Notes: generated from the letters alone by a model not told the origin. 64,000 nt of DNA from Veillonella sp. (GCF_041333735.1 NZ_JBGKFB010000001.1:62001-126000); one strand, 5' to 3'; shown: positions 42,616 through 53,004, counted from the stretch's first letter. Translations and numbers: made by a program.

Positions 42616-43566
42616 CTACTTTAGCACGCTTGTCATTACGCCGTTAACAACTGTGTATGGATCGCTTTCGCGTTCATTAACAGCTGCCACTTGGCTATTA
42701 AATTCGTCGCTTGTAACGATTTTGTCAGCTACATAACGACCAATTTGTTCATTAATCATTGCGATGATTTCATCACGAGTACGTTCTGCCCGACGAGATT
42801 CCAATTCACCAGAATCTTCAAGATACTCAAAATGTTCATCTAAAGCGTCGATGAGTTCATCTACGCCTTGGTCTTTACTAGCAATTGTGCGCTTAATCGG
42901 TGGGCGCCATTTTACTTCACGAGAGTCTAGGTCAAGCATCATTTCAATTTCTACATTCAAACGATCACAACCATCTCGGTCAGCTTTATTGATAGCAAAT
43001 ACATCGCCAATTTCAAGAATACCTGCCTTGATAGCTTGGATATCATCACCGAGACCAGGAACAAGTACAACCAATGTAGTATCTGCATTTTTTACGATAT
43101 CTACTTCAGATTGACCTACACCTACTGTTTCAATGATTACTAAATCCATGCCAAAGGCATCCATGAGTTTTACAACGTCTGCAGTCTTTTTGGACAAACC
43201 ACCAAGACTACCACGCGTGCCCATGCTTCGAATAAATACATTTTCATTTAATGTCAAATCATTCATTCGAATACGGTCCCCCAAGATAGCACCACCAGAG
43301 AATGGGCTAGTTGGGTCGATGGCAACGATGCCGATTTTCTTACCTTGATCTAGATAATGTTTAACAACTTTATCTGTCAACGTACTTTTACCAGCACCAG
43401 GGGCCCCAGTAATACCGAGAATACGTGCATTCCCTGTTTTAGGGTAAATAGCCTTCATAATATCAATGGCATTATCATACTCGTTTTCTACAGCTGTTAT
43501 GGACCGTGCTAAGGCTAGTCGAGAACCTTCGAAAAGTTCTTTAACTAAATCCACTCGCCTCACCAC
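42616..43566 (-). CDS. meaB: Methylmalonyl-CoA mutase-associated GTPase MeaB
   Basis: A 316-residue G3E-family GTPase with Walker A GAPGAGKST (54-62), DPTSPFSGGAILGDR, the switch region METVGVGQSEVD-like IIETVGVGQSEVD and the NKAD guanine motif. MeaB gates loading of adenosylcobalamin and protects the mutase. It lies next to both mutase genes. Several GTG codons are possible starts; the first is listed, as spacing does not settle it. Confidence 0.94.
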   Translation of the reverse strand: MVRRVDLVKELFEGSRLALARSITAVENEYDNAIDIMKAIYPKTGNARILGITGAPGAGKSTLTDKVVKHYLDQGKKIGIVAIDPTSPFSGGAILGDRIRMNDLTLNENVFIRSMGTRGSLGGLSKKTADVVKLMDAFGMDLVIIETVGVGQSEVDIVKNADTTLVVLVPGLGDDIQAIKAGILEIGDVFAINKADRDGCDRLNVEIEMMLDLDSREVKWRPPIKRTIASKDQGVDELIDALDEHFEYLEDSGELESRRAERTRDEIIAMINEQIGRYVADKIVTSDEFNSQVAAVNERESDPYTVVNGVMTSVLK

Positions 43567-43632
43567 CTATCTTAGAATATGGGAATAGAGGGGAGCCAAC
43601 TATTCAGTTGTGCTCCTCTCTTGCCCAATTAA

Positions 43633-44028
43633 TTATTTAACGTTTTCGTTGATGAATTTAACGATATCGCCAGTTGGTGTACCAGGAGTGAATACTGCTG
43701 CTACGCCAGCTGCTTTCAAGCCAGGGATATCAGCGTCAGGAATAACGCCACCACCGATTACAAGTACATCGCCCATGCCTTTTTCTTTCAAAAGTTCAAC
43801 AATTTTAGGGAACAATGTGTTATGAGCACCGGAAAGAAGGGATAATGCAACTACATTAACGTCTTCAGAAAGAGCTGCTTCTACGATTTGTTCTGGAGTT
43901 TGACGAAGACCAGTGTAGATTACTTCGAAACCAGCATCGCGAAGTGCGCGTGCTACTACTTTTGCACCACGGTCATGACCATCAAGACCTGGTTTTGCTA
44001 CGATTACTCTAATACGTTTTTCTGCCAT
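43633..44028 (-). CDS. Methylmalonyl-CoA mutase, cobalamin-binding subunit
   Basis: 131 residues: a stand-alone B12-binding domain with the DxHxxG motif (GLDGHDRGAKV), SLLSGAH and VIGGG. Its His ligates cobalt. In many bacteria this is the C-terminal domain of the mutase; here it is a separate gene, directly after the catalytic subunit, as in archaea. Confidence 0.95.
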   Translation of the reverse strand: MAEKRIRVIVAKPGLDGHDRGAKVVARALRDAGFEVIYTGLRQTPEQIVEAALSEDVNVVALSLLSGAHNTLFPKIVELLKEKGMGDVLVIGGGVIPDADIPGLKAAGVAAVFTPGTPTGDIVKFINENVK

Positions 44029-44056
44029 GATTAATTACCTCCGAAATTAGCCGATA

Positions 44057-45703
44057 TTATAATGTGGAATGAGCTTCGTATTCACCGAATACTTCGCGCA
44101 ATACATTACAAATTTCACCCAAAGTAGCGTATGTTTTAACTGCATCAAGAATTAATGGCATCAAGTTAACGTTTTCATCAGCTGCACCAGCTTTAAGAGC
44201 TGCTAATGCTTTATCAACTGCTGCTTGATCGCGGTTAGCGCGAACTGCTTGAGTTTTCTTGGATTGGTTAACACCAACGGAAGCATCTACGCGAAGTAAG
44301 TCTTTTGGAGCTTCTTCTTCAACTTGGAATTTGTTTACGCCAACGATTGTGCGCAAGCCAGATTCAACTTCCATTTGCCATTTGTAAGCGGATTCTTGAA
44401 TTTCTTTTTGGATGTAGCCTTTTTCGATTGCTACTACAGCGCCGCCCATTTCATCAATTTTCTTGATGTATGCCATAGCTTCGTCATAGATAGCGTTAGT
44501 CATAGCTTCTACATAGTAGGAACCGCCCAATGGGTCAACTACGTCAGCCAAACCAGATTCGTAAGCCACGATTTGTTGTGTACGAAGAGCTACTTGTACA
44601 GATGCTTCTGTAGGAAGAGCCAATGCTTCGTCACGGGAGTTTGTATGTAAGGATTGAGTACCGCCCATTACAGCAGCTGCAGTTTGAAGAGCAACACGAA
44701 CGATGTTGTTATCAACTTGTTGTGCAGTCAACATGGAACCAGCTGTTTGAGTATGTACACGAAGCATCATGGATTTTGGTTTTTTAGCACCAAAACGTTC
44801 TTTCATGATTGTTGCCCATAAACGGCGGGATGCACGGAATTTAGCAACTTCTTCAAGTACGTTGTTATGAGCATTCCAGAAGAAGGAAAGACGACCAGCG
44901 AATGTATCAACATCAAGACCAGCTTTCAAAGCTGCTTCTACGTATGCGATACCATCAGCAATTGTGAATGCGATTTCTTGAGCTGCTGTGGAACCTGCTT
45001 CACGGATGTGGTAACCGGAGATGGAAATTGTGTTCCATTTTGGAACGTTTTGAGAACAATATTCGAAGATATTAGTGATCAAACGCATGGATGGTTTTGG
45101 TGGGAAAATGTAAGTACCACGAGCTGCGTATTCTTTCAAAATATCATTTTGAATTGTACCTTTCAATTCTGTGGAAGGTACGCCTTGTTTTTCAGCTACT
45201 GCGATGTACATTGCCAACAAAACGGATGCTGGAGCGTTGATTGTCATGGATGTGGATACTTTACCAAGATCGATGCCGTCGAACAAGATTTCCATATCTG
45301 CCAAGGAGTCAATCGCTACACCTACTTTACCAACTTCGCCTTCTGCAACTGCATCGTCGGAGTCATAACCAATTTGTGTAGGTAAGTCGAATGCACAGGA
45401 AAGACCAGTTGCACCAGACTCGATTAGGTAGCGGTAACGTTTGTTAGATTCTTCTGCTGTAGCGAAGCCTGCATACATACGCATTGTCCAGAAACGACCA
45501 CGGTACATAGTAGGTTGTACGCCACGAGTATAAGGGAATTCGCCAGGCATACCCAAATCACGTTCATAGTCAAAACCTTCGATATCAACTGGTGTATATA
45601 CACGGTTGTATTTTAAATTTTGACGTTCTGGAGTTTTTGCACTTTTTTCGTCACAAAGTTTGTTGTACTCAGCAATTTGGGCTTTTAAGTTTTCGTAAGC
45701 CAT
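44057..45703 (-). CDS. Methylmalonyl-CoA mutase, catalytic subunit
   Basis: 548 residues forming the TIM-barrel substrate domain, with TRGVQPTMYRGRFWTMRMYAG-type start, SMTINAPA, ISGYHIREAGST and HTNSRDEALALPTE; it ends before any B12 domain. With the small subunit and adenosylcobalamin it rearranges succinyl-CoA to (R)-methylmalonyl-CoA. It lies 28 nt from the CoA-transferase gene and from the small subunit. Confidence 0.96.
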   Translation of the reverse strand: MAYENLKAQIAEYNKLCDEKSAKTPERQNLKYNRVYTPVDIEGFDYERDLGMPGEFPYTRGVQPTMYRGRFWTMRMYAGFATAEESNKRYRYLIESGATGLSCAFDLPTQIGYDSDDAVAEGEVGKVGVAIDSLADMEILFDGIDLGKVSTSMTINAPASVLLAMYIAVAEKQGVPSTELKGTIQNDILKEYAARGTYIFPPKPSMRLITNIFEYCSQNVPKWNTISISGYHIREAGSTAAQEIAFTIADGIAYVEAALKAGLDVDTFAGRLSFFWNAHNNVLEEVAKFRASRRLWATIMKERFGAKKPKSMMLRVHTQTAGSMLTAQQVDNNIVRVALQTAAAVMGGTQSLHTNSRDEALALPTEASVQVALRTQQIVAYESGLADVVDPLGGSYYVEAMTNAIYDEAMAYIKKIDEMGGAVVAIEKGYIQKEIQESAYKWQMEVESGLRTIVGVNKFQVEEEAPKDLLRVDASVGVNQSKKTQAVRANRDQAAVDKALAALKAGAADENVNLMPLILDAVKTYATLGEICNVLREVFGEYEAHSTL

Positions 45704-45731
45704 GTTTTCATCATCCTCCTAAAAAAACAGG

Positions 45732-47237
45732 TTATTTTTTCATGCTTCCAGTTTCTGTGAAGCGTTTATGCCAAGAAAGAGCTTCATCAAGCAACATAGG
45801 TGTATGGGCATTCTTTGTTGCAGCTAATGCTTTTTCTAGGTATTCAGTTAACATAGGTTTGTAGTCTGGGTGAGCACATTTTTCAATGATCAAACGAGCT
45901 CTTTCCACTGGGCTCAAACCACGGCAGTCAGCAACACCTTGTTCTGTACAGAAAATCATAGTGTCATGTTCTGGGTGATCCACATGAGATACATATGGAA
46001 CGATAGAACTGATGTCGCCATTTTTAGCAACGGAGTTAGTGCAGAAAATAGTGAGATAAGCACTACGTGCAAAGTCACCAGAACCACCAACACCATTCAT
46101 CATTTTGCTACCCATAATATGAGTAGAGTTTACATTGCCAAAAATATCAAATTCGATAGCGGTATTCATGGCAATGACACCAATACGGCGAGCAATACCA
46201 GGGTTGTTGGAAATTTCTTGTGGGCGAAGAATGATTTTTTTACGATATTCATCAATATTCGCATAGAAACGTTTCAACCCATCTGGAGAAGGACTTAATG
46301 CAGTACCGGAACATACAGTTACTTTACCAGCATCAATCAAGTCGAACATACCATCTTGGATTACTTCTGTATAGATGGACAAATCTGTGAATGGGCCTTT
46401 AGCAAGACCACTGATTACCGCATTTGCTACGGAACCTACACCAGATTGTAATGGAAGCAAGTTTTTAGGTAAACGACCTTCTGCAATTTCTTGTTCGAAG
46501 AATTTGATAAGGTGTTGACTCATTGCTTTTGCATCATCATCGATAGGTGCCAAAGGTCTTGTTGTATCAGGAACATCACAAGGTACAACTGCAACAATTT
46601 TACTTGGGTCACAAGGAATTGCTTCAGTACCAATACGATCACCAGGTGTTTCCAATGGAATTGGTTTACGATGTGGTGGATCGAGTGGTTCATAGATATC
46701 ATGCATACCTACCAAGGAAAGTGGTTGGGATACGTTTACTTCTACGATAACCTTTTTAGCTTGACTAACAAATGTTGGAGAGTTACCAACAGATGTTGTA
46801 GGTACTAAAGAGCCATCTTCGTTGATTTGACAAACTTCTACGATAGCTACGTCTAAATCGCCAAAGAAACCATAGCGAACATTTTGTGCCATTGTGCTTA
46901 AATGCATATCGATGTATTTAACAGCACCGCTATTTAAGGCTTTACGTGTATCCCCATTTGTTTGATATGGGAAACGACGATTGATACCGTTAGCACGAGT
47001 TAACGCACCATCAGCTTCATCACCTACGGAAGCACCTGTCCACAAATCAATTTTGAATGGTTCTTTTTCCATTCTTTCTGCCAATGCCAATGGCACTGCT
47101 TTTGCATAACCAGATGGAGTAAAGCCGGAAATACCAACTTTATCGTTAGGGTTAATCAAAAGAGCTGCATCATAAGCAGTGACAATTTTACCTTGGAGGG
47201 CCGCACATTTAACGCGGTCTTTGATGTCTATCACCAT
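45732..47237 (-). CDS. Acetyl-CoA hydrolase/transferase-family CoA-transferase (succinate activation)
   Basis: A 501-residue class I CoA-transferase of the Ach1/ScpC/AarC group, with the GxGG-type NGVGGSGDF and the likely catalytic Glu in AMNTAIEFD. As first gene of the operon it most likely moves CoA from propionyl-CoA or acetyl-CoA to succinate, closing the cycle without ATP cost; sequence alone does not fix the donor. The ATG at 47237 has AAGGAG 6 nt upstream; the longer frame to 47261 lacks this. Confidence 0.9.
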   Translation of the reverse strand: MVIDIKDRVKCAALQGKIVTAYDAALLINPNDKVGISGFTPSGYAKAVPLALAERMEKEPFKIDLWTGASVGDEADGALTRANGINRRFPYQTNGDTRKALNSGAVKYIDMHLSTMAQNVRYGFFGDLDVAIVEVCQINEDGSLVPTTSVGNSPTFVSQAKKVIVEVNVSQPLSLVGMHDIYEPLDPPHRKPIPLETPGDRIGTEAIPCDPSKIVAVVPCDVPDTTRPLAPIDDDAKAMSQHLIKFFEQEIAEGRLPKNLLPLQSGVGSVANAVISGLAKGPFTDLSIYTEVIQDGMFDLIDAGKVTVCSGTALSPSPDGLKRFYANIDEYRKKIILRPQEISNNPGIARRIGVIAMNTAIEFDIFGNVNSTHIMGSKMMNGVGGSGDFARSAYLTIFCTNSVAKNGDISSIVPYVSHVDHPEHDTMIFCTEQGVADCRGLSPVERARLIIEKCAHPDYKPMLTEYLEKALAATKNAHTPMLLDEALSWHKRFTETGSMKK

Positions 47238-47308
47238 TACCATCTCCTTTAAGAGTAACATTGTATAAACGACAGTTTGATCTCTTGGTCGTTCCTTAAA
47301 CCGACTTC

Positions 47309-47337
47309 ATCGTAGTCCACATCCAACGTATTGTCAA
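47309..47337 (-). promoter_or_regulatory. Promoter of the succinate-to-propionate operon
   Basis: Minus strand: TTGACA (47332-47337), 17 bp, TACGAT (47309-47314), giving a leader of about 65 nt before the CoA-transferase ATG. It could serve the ten genes through mmdB. Confidence 0.7.
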
Positions 47338-47593
47338 CTTATATGACTAAAATGTATTTTTCATCACACTTTATGGGTGCATTATGATTAAAATGCATAG
47401 ATTTTCATATATTCACATAAGTTTTATTCACATCGCTATAACTCACAGGAATTATCGATTTATGGCATATATTGATGTTTTTCAATTAAATCGAACTCTC
47501 TCTATACAATATATAGACACTTTTCAATACAAAACAACATCTCATATACAAGAACTAGACCATACACCTCCCTATAAAGATACAATGATATAC
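47338..47593. other. AT-rich intergenic region upstream of the propionate operon
   Basis: No supported gene. Two similar segments, TATATTGATGTTTTTCAAT (47468-47486) and TATATAGACACTTTTCAAT (about 47509-47527), form an imperfect direct repeat about 41 nt apart; they might bind a regulator. A plus-strand frame of 79 codons crosses the region but lacks a ribosome site and ends inside the neighbouring terminator. Confidence 0.4.
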
Positions 47594-47656
47594 AAAAAAC
47601 CGGCTTTCAAATGCCAACGATAATGTTCAATTATGTCTAACATTAGAAAACCGGTT
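47594..47656 (-). terminator. Terminator after the O-antigen ligase homologue
   Basis: Outer stem AACCGGCTTTC/GAAAACCGGTT (47598-47608 and 47646-47656), inner stem TAATGTT/AACATTA (47621-47627 and 47639-47645), then TTTTTTG on the minus strand. A further 13-bp hairpin without a T run lies at 47664-47694. Confidence 0.75.
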
Positions 47657-47757
47657 ATACTACTTAATACGTACCTACCCAAGGTATGTATTAATTATAC
47701 CATATTATGAAATTATATATCTACCATAAAACATGCTAATTATACAAGATATGACAA

Positions 47758-48996
47758 TTATGCAGATTTATCAGCAGACAGTTGAACTTTTACAAAGGCC
47801 CCTACCCAGCCAAACAATTGCCAAAATACAATAGTCACTTGATGACTGTATAGCTCAAAATCAGATAAGCCACTAAATAAAACACCTATAGCCAAAGCAC
47901 CTACACCTATTTGTGCAGCTTGACGGAATATATCGCCTTTAAGTCTTATAGATGTAATAACATGACCTACGATAACTGCTAGGAATGATAGTAATCCTGG
48001 AATACCTGTTTCAGCTAACATATTAAGATATAAATTATGAGCATGATACATCAAGATGTGAGGTCCTTGAATATAGTAATTATAGTCTGGATATACTAAA
48101 TAAAATGTATTCCACCCAATACCAAAGATAGGATTTTCTCTTACGATATACATAGTACTATCCCATAAGGCCCATCGGAGATCAGCGGATGTATCATGAC
48201 CTTGGAATATAGACCACAGCCTTGAAGCTATTTCACCATCATAAAAATATAAAATTATTGGCACTGCTAATAGGGATAAGAATAATCTTCGCTCCACAAA
48301 GATTGCCCAGTACAAAATCATCGCTCCGAAGCTAATCCAAATTCCCCGAGAATAGGTTAATAGCATCGTTAAGAATAATATAATACCTATAATTAGCATT
48401 GAAATAACTTCGCGCGTACGATTTTCCTTCATATATACCAAGATATAACTGATACATACGCTGAGTACCATCAATAGATAGGCGCCCAATAAATTAGGAT
48501 TTTGTAATGTAGACGACATGCGACGCATCAATTTAGGGAACTGTGCCGCATCTACCCACTCTTTAATATGTATATTAGGAACAAATACATATTGATACGC
48601 ACCTATAATACACACTAGAACTGCAGTACCTAGCAAGGCACGAAGAAAATAGTTCCACTGTTTAGGCGTTTGAATGTATGTACGAACTAAATAATACATA
48701 CCGCCACTGGCCACAATTTGATAAAACCAACTTTGAATTGACCAATCCCAATTTTCTGACACTATAGAAGATATGCCAGTCCATACTACAAAAATCATAA
48801 CAGACCACGATAAATAGCCTGTTGGTAAGCTCAAAGATTTACTAGATATTAAATCATATAGTGCAAGTCCTATTGCTAGCCAAAGGAGCACATCACCCAC
48901 CATTGGTTGCAAAGGCATGGCCACAACAACGCCATAAATTAAACGTTCAATATAAAATGTAATTCTCTTCTGATTAGGAATAAGTGAGAGTTCCAT
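47758..48996 (-). CDS. O-antigen ligase-like polysaccharide protein (Wzy_C family)
   Basis: A 412-residue membrane protein with about ten helices. The large loop between late helices contains LRWALWDSTMYIVRENPIFGIGWNTF and HAHNLYLNMLAETGIPG, the pattern of WaaL/Wzy_C proteins; the H(A)HN motif holds the likely catalytic His. It would attach or polymerise surface glycans, in keeping with the LPS-bearing outer membrane of Veillonella. It follows folC by 9 nt, but a functional tie is not evident. Confidence 0.82.
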   Translation of the reverse strand: MELSLIPNQKRITFYIERLIYGVVVAMPLQPMVGDVLLWLAIGLALYDLISSKSLSLPTGYLSWSVMIFVVWTGISSIVSENWDWSIQSWFYQIVASGGMYYLVRTYIQTPKQWNYFLRALLGTAVLVCIIGAYQYVFVPNIHIKEWVDAAQFPKLMRRMSSTLQNPNLLGAYLLMVLSVCISYILVYMKENRTREVISMLIIGIILFLTMLLTYSRGIWISFGAMILYWAIFVERRLFLSLLAVPIILYFYDGEIASRLWSIFQGHDTSADLRWALWDSTMYIVRENPIFGIGWNTFYLVYPDYNYYIQGPHILMYHAHNLYLNMLAETGIPGLLSFLAVIVGHVITSIRLKGDIFRQAAQIGVGALAIGVLFSGLSDFELYSHQVTIVFWQLFGWVGAFVKVQLSADKSA

Positions 48997-49005
48997 AGGC
49001 TCACC

Positions 49006-50313
49006 TTAGTGACTCATCTCATGGTTAAACCACTGACGAGCATCTCCTAAAATATATAAAGAACCACAAACAGTGATAATATCACCAGTTTTTGTATGTT
49101 TATATGCTAAAGCCAATGCGTCTTCAACAGAATCTGCTGTTTGCGCTATAGCTTTTGGAACGATGTGACGTATTTTCTCAACCAAAACCTCTGGCACTTC
49201 AGTTCTATCTGTTGGAGCTGGTACAACTAGAACCGTATCGCCTGCCTTAACAACTTCGCGGATAATAGCATCCTGATTTTTATCTTTAAGAATTGCCATC
49301 ACAATCGTTTTTGGAGTGTCCTTAAATAATTCAGCATAGGTCATACTGAAAGATTCAGCACCTGCCGCATTATGAGCACCATCAAAGATAAAGGTGCGAT
49401 CCAAGCCTCGTTTAACTTCAAATCGACCTGCCCACGTAGTGCGAGCAAATCCTTCACGCATCGTTTCTTCACTGATGTTAGTATCTTCTTTCATCAGTAA
49501 CCGTACAGCCATTAATGCACACGCAAGATTGACAGATTGGTGAATGCCTGCCATTGTCGTAAACAACATTGCAGGAGCGGCATCATTAGTACTAACCGTA
49601 ATCATTTGGCCACCAGTTACAGCACTACGGCTATCTATACCAAAGTCTTTATTGAAAGCATATACTTTAGCATGCTTCTCTTTAGCTACCTCTTCAATAA
49701 TACGAAGCGGTGCATCCTGTGCAGCCGTTACAACAGGAACTTTAGATTTAATAATCCCTGCCTTATGACGTGCAATTTCCTCAACAGTATCACCACAGTA
49801 GGCTTGATGATCGATTGTTACATTGGTAATAACAGATACTTTTGGAGTCACAATATTTGTGGAGTCTAGTAATCCCCCTAAGCCAACTTCTATCACTGCA
49901 TAGTCTACAGCTTGATCTTTGAAGAACAAAAAGGCTGCAGCCGTCAAAATTTCAAATTGCGTTGGTGCTTCTGTGCCGTTACTAATGATAGTATCAACTG
50001 CCACTTTTACACGGCTAATTAGATTACCGAAGGCTTCCTCTGTAATATTTCCATCATTAATTTGAATTCGCTCCGTATAGGATTGAAGGTGAGGCGATGT
50101 AAATCGCCCCACCCGTAATCCACTTGTAAACAGTGCGTAGGAAATATATGAGGTAACCGAGCCCTTACCATTCGTTCCTGTAACATGAACAATTTTATAG
50201 TCCTCTTGTGGATTCCCTAAGGCTTCCATAAGGGCTGTTATTCGTTCAAGGCCAGGCTTAATACCGAATGAAGATGCCTGTTCTAAATAGGCTAAGGCCT
50301 CTTGATATGTCAT
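49006..50313 (-). CDS. folC: Folylpolyglutamate synthase / dihydrofolate synthase
   Basis: A 435-residue Mur-ligase-fold enzyme with the ATP loop GTNGKGS (46-52), FTSPHLQSYTERI and FDGAHNAAGAESF. It adds glutamate to folates and, in many bacteria, to dihydropteroate. It follows valS by 12 nt, a common Firmicutes pairing. Confidence 0.94.
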   Translation of the reverse strand: MTYQEALAYLEQASSFGIKPGLERITALMEALGNPQEDYKIVHVTGTNGKGSVTSYISYALFTSGLRVGRFTSPHLQSYTERIQINDGNITEEAFGNLISRVKVAVDTIISNGTEAPTQFEILTAAAFLFFKDQAVDYAVIEVGLGGLLDSTNIVTPKVSVITNVTIDHQAYCGDTVEEIARHKAGIIKSKVPVVTAAQDAPLRIIEEVAKEKHAKVYAFNKDFGIDSRSAVTGGQMITVSTNDAAPAMLFTTMAGIHQSVNLACALMAVRLLMKEDTNISEETMREGFARTTWAGRFEVKRGLDRTFIFDGAHNAAGAESFSMTYAELFKDTPKTIVMAILKDKNQDAIIREVVKAGDTVLVVPAPTDRTEVPEVLVEKIRHIVPKAIAQTADSVEDALALAYKHTKTGDIITVCGSLYILGDARQWFNHEMSH

Positions 50314-50325
50314 ATAAACCTCCTA

Positions 50326-52983
50326 TTATAAGGTTTCAAGGAACGCTTCACGTTCCAATAACGCTTGTTGTTTTTGTTTATATTCTTCTAACTTTTCTTT
50401 TTCTTTTGCTACTACAGCTTCAGGAGCTTTTGCTAGGAAGCCTTGGTTAGACAATTTACCTTCCAAACGAGAAATTTCTTTTTCCATTTGGATTTTTTCC
50501 TTTGCAATACGCTCTCTTTCTTTTTCGCCATCGATTAAGTCTTTAAGCAAGAGATATACTTCCATACCATTGACAACTGTTACAGTTGCATTTTCTGGTT
50601 TTGCATCATCGGCACCAAGAATGGTTACCTTCTCAGCCCAAGCTAATGTTACGAAGTAATCGCTATGATCTGCTACAGTTTGAGCCAATGCTTCATCTGT
50701 TGGCGCCACAATAACCTCAGCTTTTTTGCCTAAAGGCACATTCATTTCAGCACGCATGTTACGAATACCTTTGATGGCATCCATCATAACTTCCATTTGA
50801 CGTGCTGCACCTTCAAGATTATCAAACTTCAATGCTTCTGGCCATTTAGTGACAACGATGCTATCCCCTTCATGAGGCAAGTGTTGCCAAATATGTTCTG
50901 TTACGAACGGCATGAATGGATGTAATAATTCAAGCATGTGACGCAAGATTGTTACGAGTAAGTATTGAACTGTACGACGATCACGTTCATTACCATCGTT
51001 ATATAAACGAGGTTTAGCTAACTCAATATACCAGTCACAGTATGTATTCCAAATGAAGTCATATACGGAGCTTGCCGCTTCACCAAGTTCGAATTTATCT
51101 AGGTTAGAAGTTACACTTTGTACTGTTTCATTGTATTTTTGAACAATCCATTGGTCTGCTAATGTCAAATCATCTGCTGTTGGAACGAAGCTTTCATCAT
51201 AATTTGTAAGATTCATCAATACAAATTTGGATGCATTCCAAATCTTATTAGCAAAGTTGCGATTTGCTTCAACGCGTTCCATATAGAAGCGCATATCGTT
51301 ACCAGGTGTATTGCCAGTTACGAGAGTAAAGCGCAATGCATCAGCACCATATTGGTCGATAACTTCAAGAGGGTTAATACCATTACCCAAGGATTTACTC
51401 ATTTTACGACCTTGGCTATCGCGCACAAGACCATGAATAAATACATGTTTAAATGGAATTTCATGTTCAAACTCAAGAGCCATGAAAATCATACGAGCAA
51501 CCCAGAAGAAGATGATATCGTAACCAGTTACAAGAACACTTGTTGGATACCATTGTTTAAGTTCTGGTGTTTGTTCAGGCCACCCCATAGTAGCAAATGG
51601 CCATAAACCAGAGCTAAACCATGTATCAAGAACGTCTGGATCTTGTGTAACATGACCGTGGCAATGAGGACATTCAGTAATATCTTCACGGCTTACGATT
51701 GTTTCACCGCAGTCATCACAGTACCATGCAGGAATGCGATGGCCCCACCACAATTGACGGGAAATGGTCCAGTCGCGGATGTTTTCAAGCCAGTTTACAT
51801 AAGTTTTTGTAAAACGTTCAGGAACAAACTCTACTTCGTGGTCTTTAACAACCTTAAGAGCTGGCTCTGCTAATGGTTTCATATCTACGAACCATTGTTT
51901 AGATACCATTGGCTCGATAATTGTATTACAACGAGAGCAATGACCTACTGCATGGTCATGATCATCGATTTTTTCAAGTAAACCTAATTCTTTGAGTTCT
52001 GCTACTACTTGTTTACGAGCTTCTTCACGAGTCATGCCATTAAACTTGCCAGCACCTTCATTCATTGTGGCATCATTGTTCATAACAACGATGGATTCCA
52101 AATTATGACGTTGGCCCATTTCAAAGTCATTAGGGTCATGAGCAGGAGTAATTTTTACACAACCTGTACCGAAGCTAGCATCTACATAGTCATCGGCAAT
52201 AACAGGAATTTCTCGATTAACAAATGGCAAAATCAATGTTTTGCCGATGAGATCTTTATAGCGATCATCATCAGGATTTACTGCTACGGCTACGTCACCA
52301 AACATTGTTTCTGGACGAGTTGTAGCAACAACTACAAAGCGATTTTCTTCACCCTTTACAGGATATTTAATATGCCATAAGTGGCCATGTTCATCTTCAT
52401 GTTCAACTTCAACATCAGATAAAGCAGTAGCACAGCGAGGGCACCAGTTGATAATACGTTCACCACGATAGATTAAACCTTTTTCATAAAGGCTTACAAA
52501 TACTTCACGCACTGCATGATAGTATCCTTCATCCAATGTAAAGCGTTCGCGAGACCAGTCACAAGATGCGCCTAAGCTACGGATTTGTTTTACGATAGTA
52601 TCACCGTATTCTTTTTTCCATTCCCATACGCGCTCTACAAATTTTTCACGGCCTAAATCATAGCGAGATTTCCCCTCTTCTTTAGCGAGCATCTCTTCTA
52701 CTTTGATTTGTGTAGCAATACCAGCATGGTCAGTACCAGGCATCCACAACACATTGTAGCCTTGCATGCGTTTGAAACGGATGAGGATATCTTGCAATGT
52801 ATTATCTAAAGCATGGCCCATATGCAACATACCAGTTACATTAGGAGGCGGCAATACGATACTAAATGGTTCTTTATTTGTGTCTACTTCTTCGTGAAAG
52901 TATCCTTGGTTTTCCCAATAAGAATACCATTTCCCTTCTATTTCACCGGGGTTATAAGTGGTTAAATTTTCGTAGGTTTTCAT
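50326..52983 (-). CDS. valS: Valine--tRNA ligase
   Basis: An 885-residue class I synthetase. HIGH-type motif PNVTGMLHMGHAL near residue 48-60, the CP1 editing domain, KMSKS in QGRKMSKSLGNG near 530, and a C-terminal coiled coil (about 815-880) that contacts tRNA. No T-box leader separates it from tatC, so it is expressed by read-through. Confidence 0.97.
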   Translation of the reverse strand: MKTYENLTTYNPGEIEGKWYSYWENQGYFHEEVDTNKEPFSIVLPPPNVTGMLHMGHALDNTLQDILIRFKRMQGYNVLWMPGTDHAGIATQIKVEEMLAKEEGKSRYDLGREKFVERVWEWKKEYGDTIVKQIRSLGASCDWSRERFTLDEGYYHAVREVFVSLYEKGLIYRGERIINWCPRCATALSDVEVEHEDEHGHLWHIKYPVKGEENRFVVVATTRPETMFGDVAVAVNPDDDRYKDLIGKTLILPFVNREIPVIADDYVDASFGTGCVKITPAHDPNDFEMGQRHNLESIVVMNNDATMNEGAGKFNGMTREEARKQVVAELKELGLLEKIDDHDHAVGHCSRCNTIIEPMVSKQWFVDMKPLAEPALKVVKDHEVEFVPERFTKTYVNWLENIRDWTISRQLWWGHRIPAWYCDDCGETIVSREDITECPHCHGHVTQDPDVLDTWFSSGLWPFATMGWPEQTPELKQWYPTSVLVTGYDIIFFWVARMIFMALEFEHEIPFKHVFIHGLVRDSQGRKMSKSLGNGINPLEVIDQYGADALRFTLVTGNTPGNDMRFYMERVEANRNFANKIWNASKFVLMNLTNYDESFVPTADDLTLADQWIVQKYNETVQSVTSNLDKFELGEAASSVYDFIWNTYCDWYIELAKPRLYNDGNERDRRTVQYLLVTILRHMLELLHPFMPFVTEHIWQHLPHEGDSIVVTKWPEALKFDNLEGAARQMEVMMDAIKGIRNMRAEMNVPLGKKAEVIVAPTDEALAQTVADHSDYFVTLAWAEKVTILGADDAKPENATVTVVNGMEVYLLLKDLIDGEKERERIAKEKIQMEKEISRLEGKLSNQGFLAKAPEAVVAKEKEKLEEYKQKQQALLEREAFLETL

Positions 52984-53004
52984 CGTTCCTCCTAAATAAA
53001 CTCC

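Noticed and set aside
44867..45385. A 172-codon plus-strand frame opposite the mutase
   Set aside because: Same shadow effect; the Cys-rich product is not a plausible protein.
47384..47623. A 79-codon plus-strand frame with two YID-FQ repeats upstream of the propionate operon
   Set aside because: No ribosome site before the ATG, AT-driven composition, and its end runs into the terminator of the gene on the other strand.
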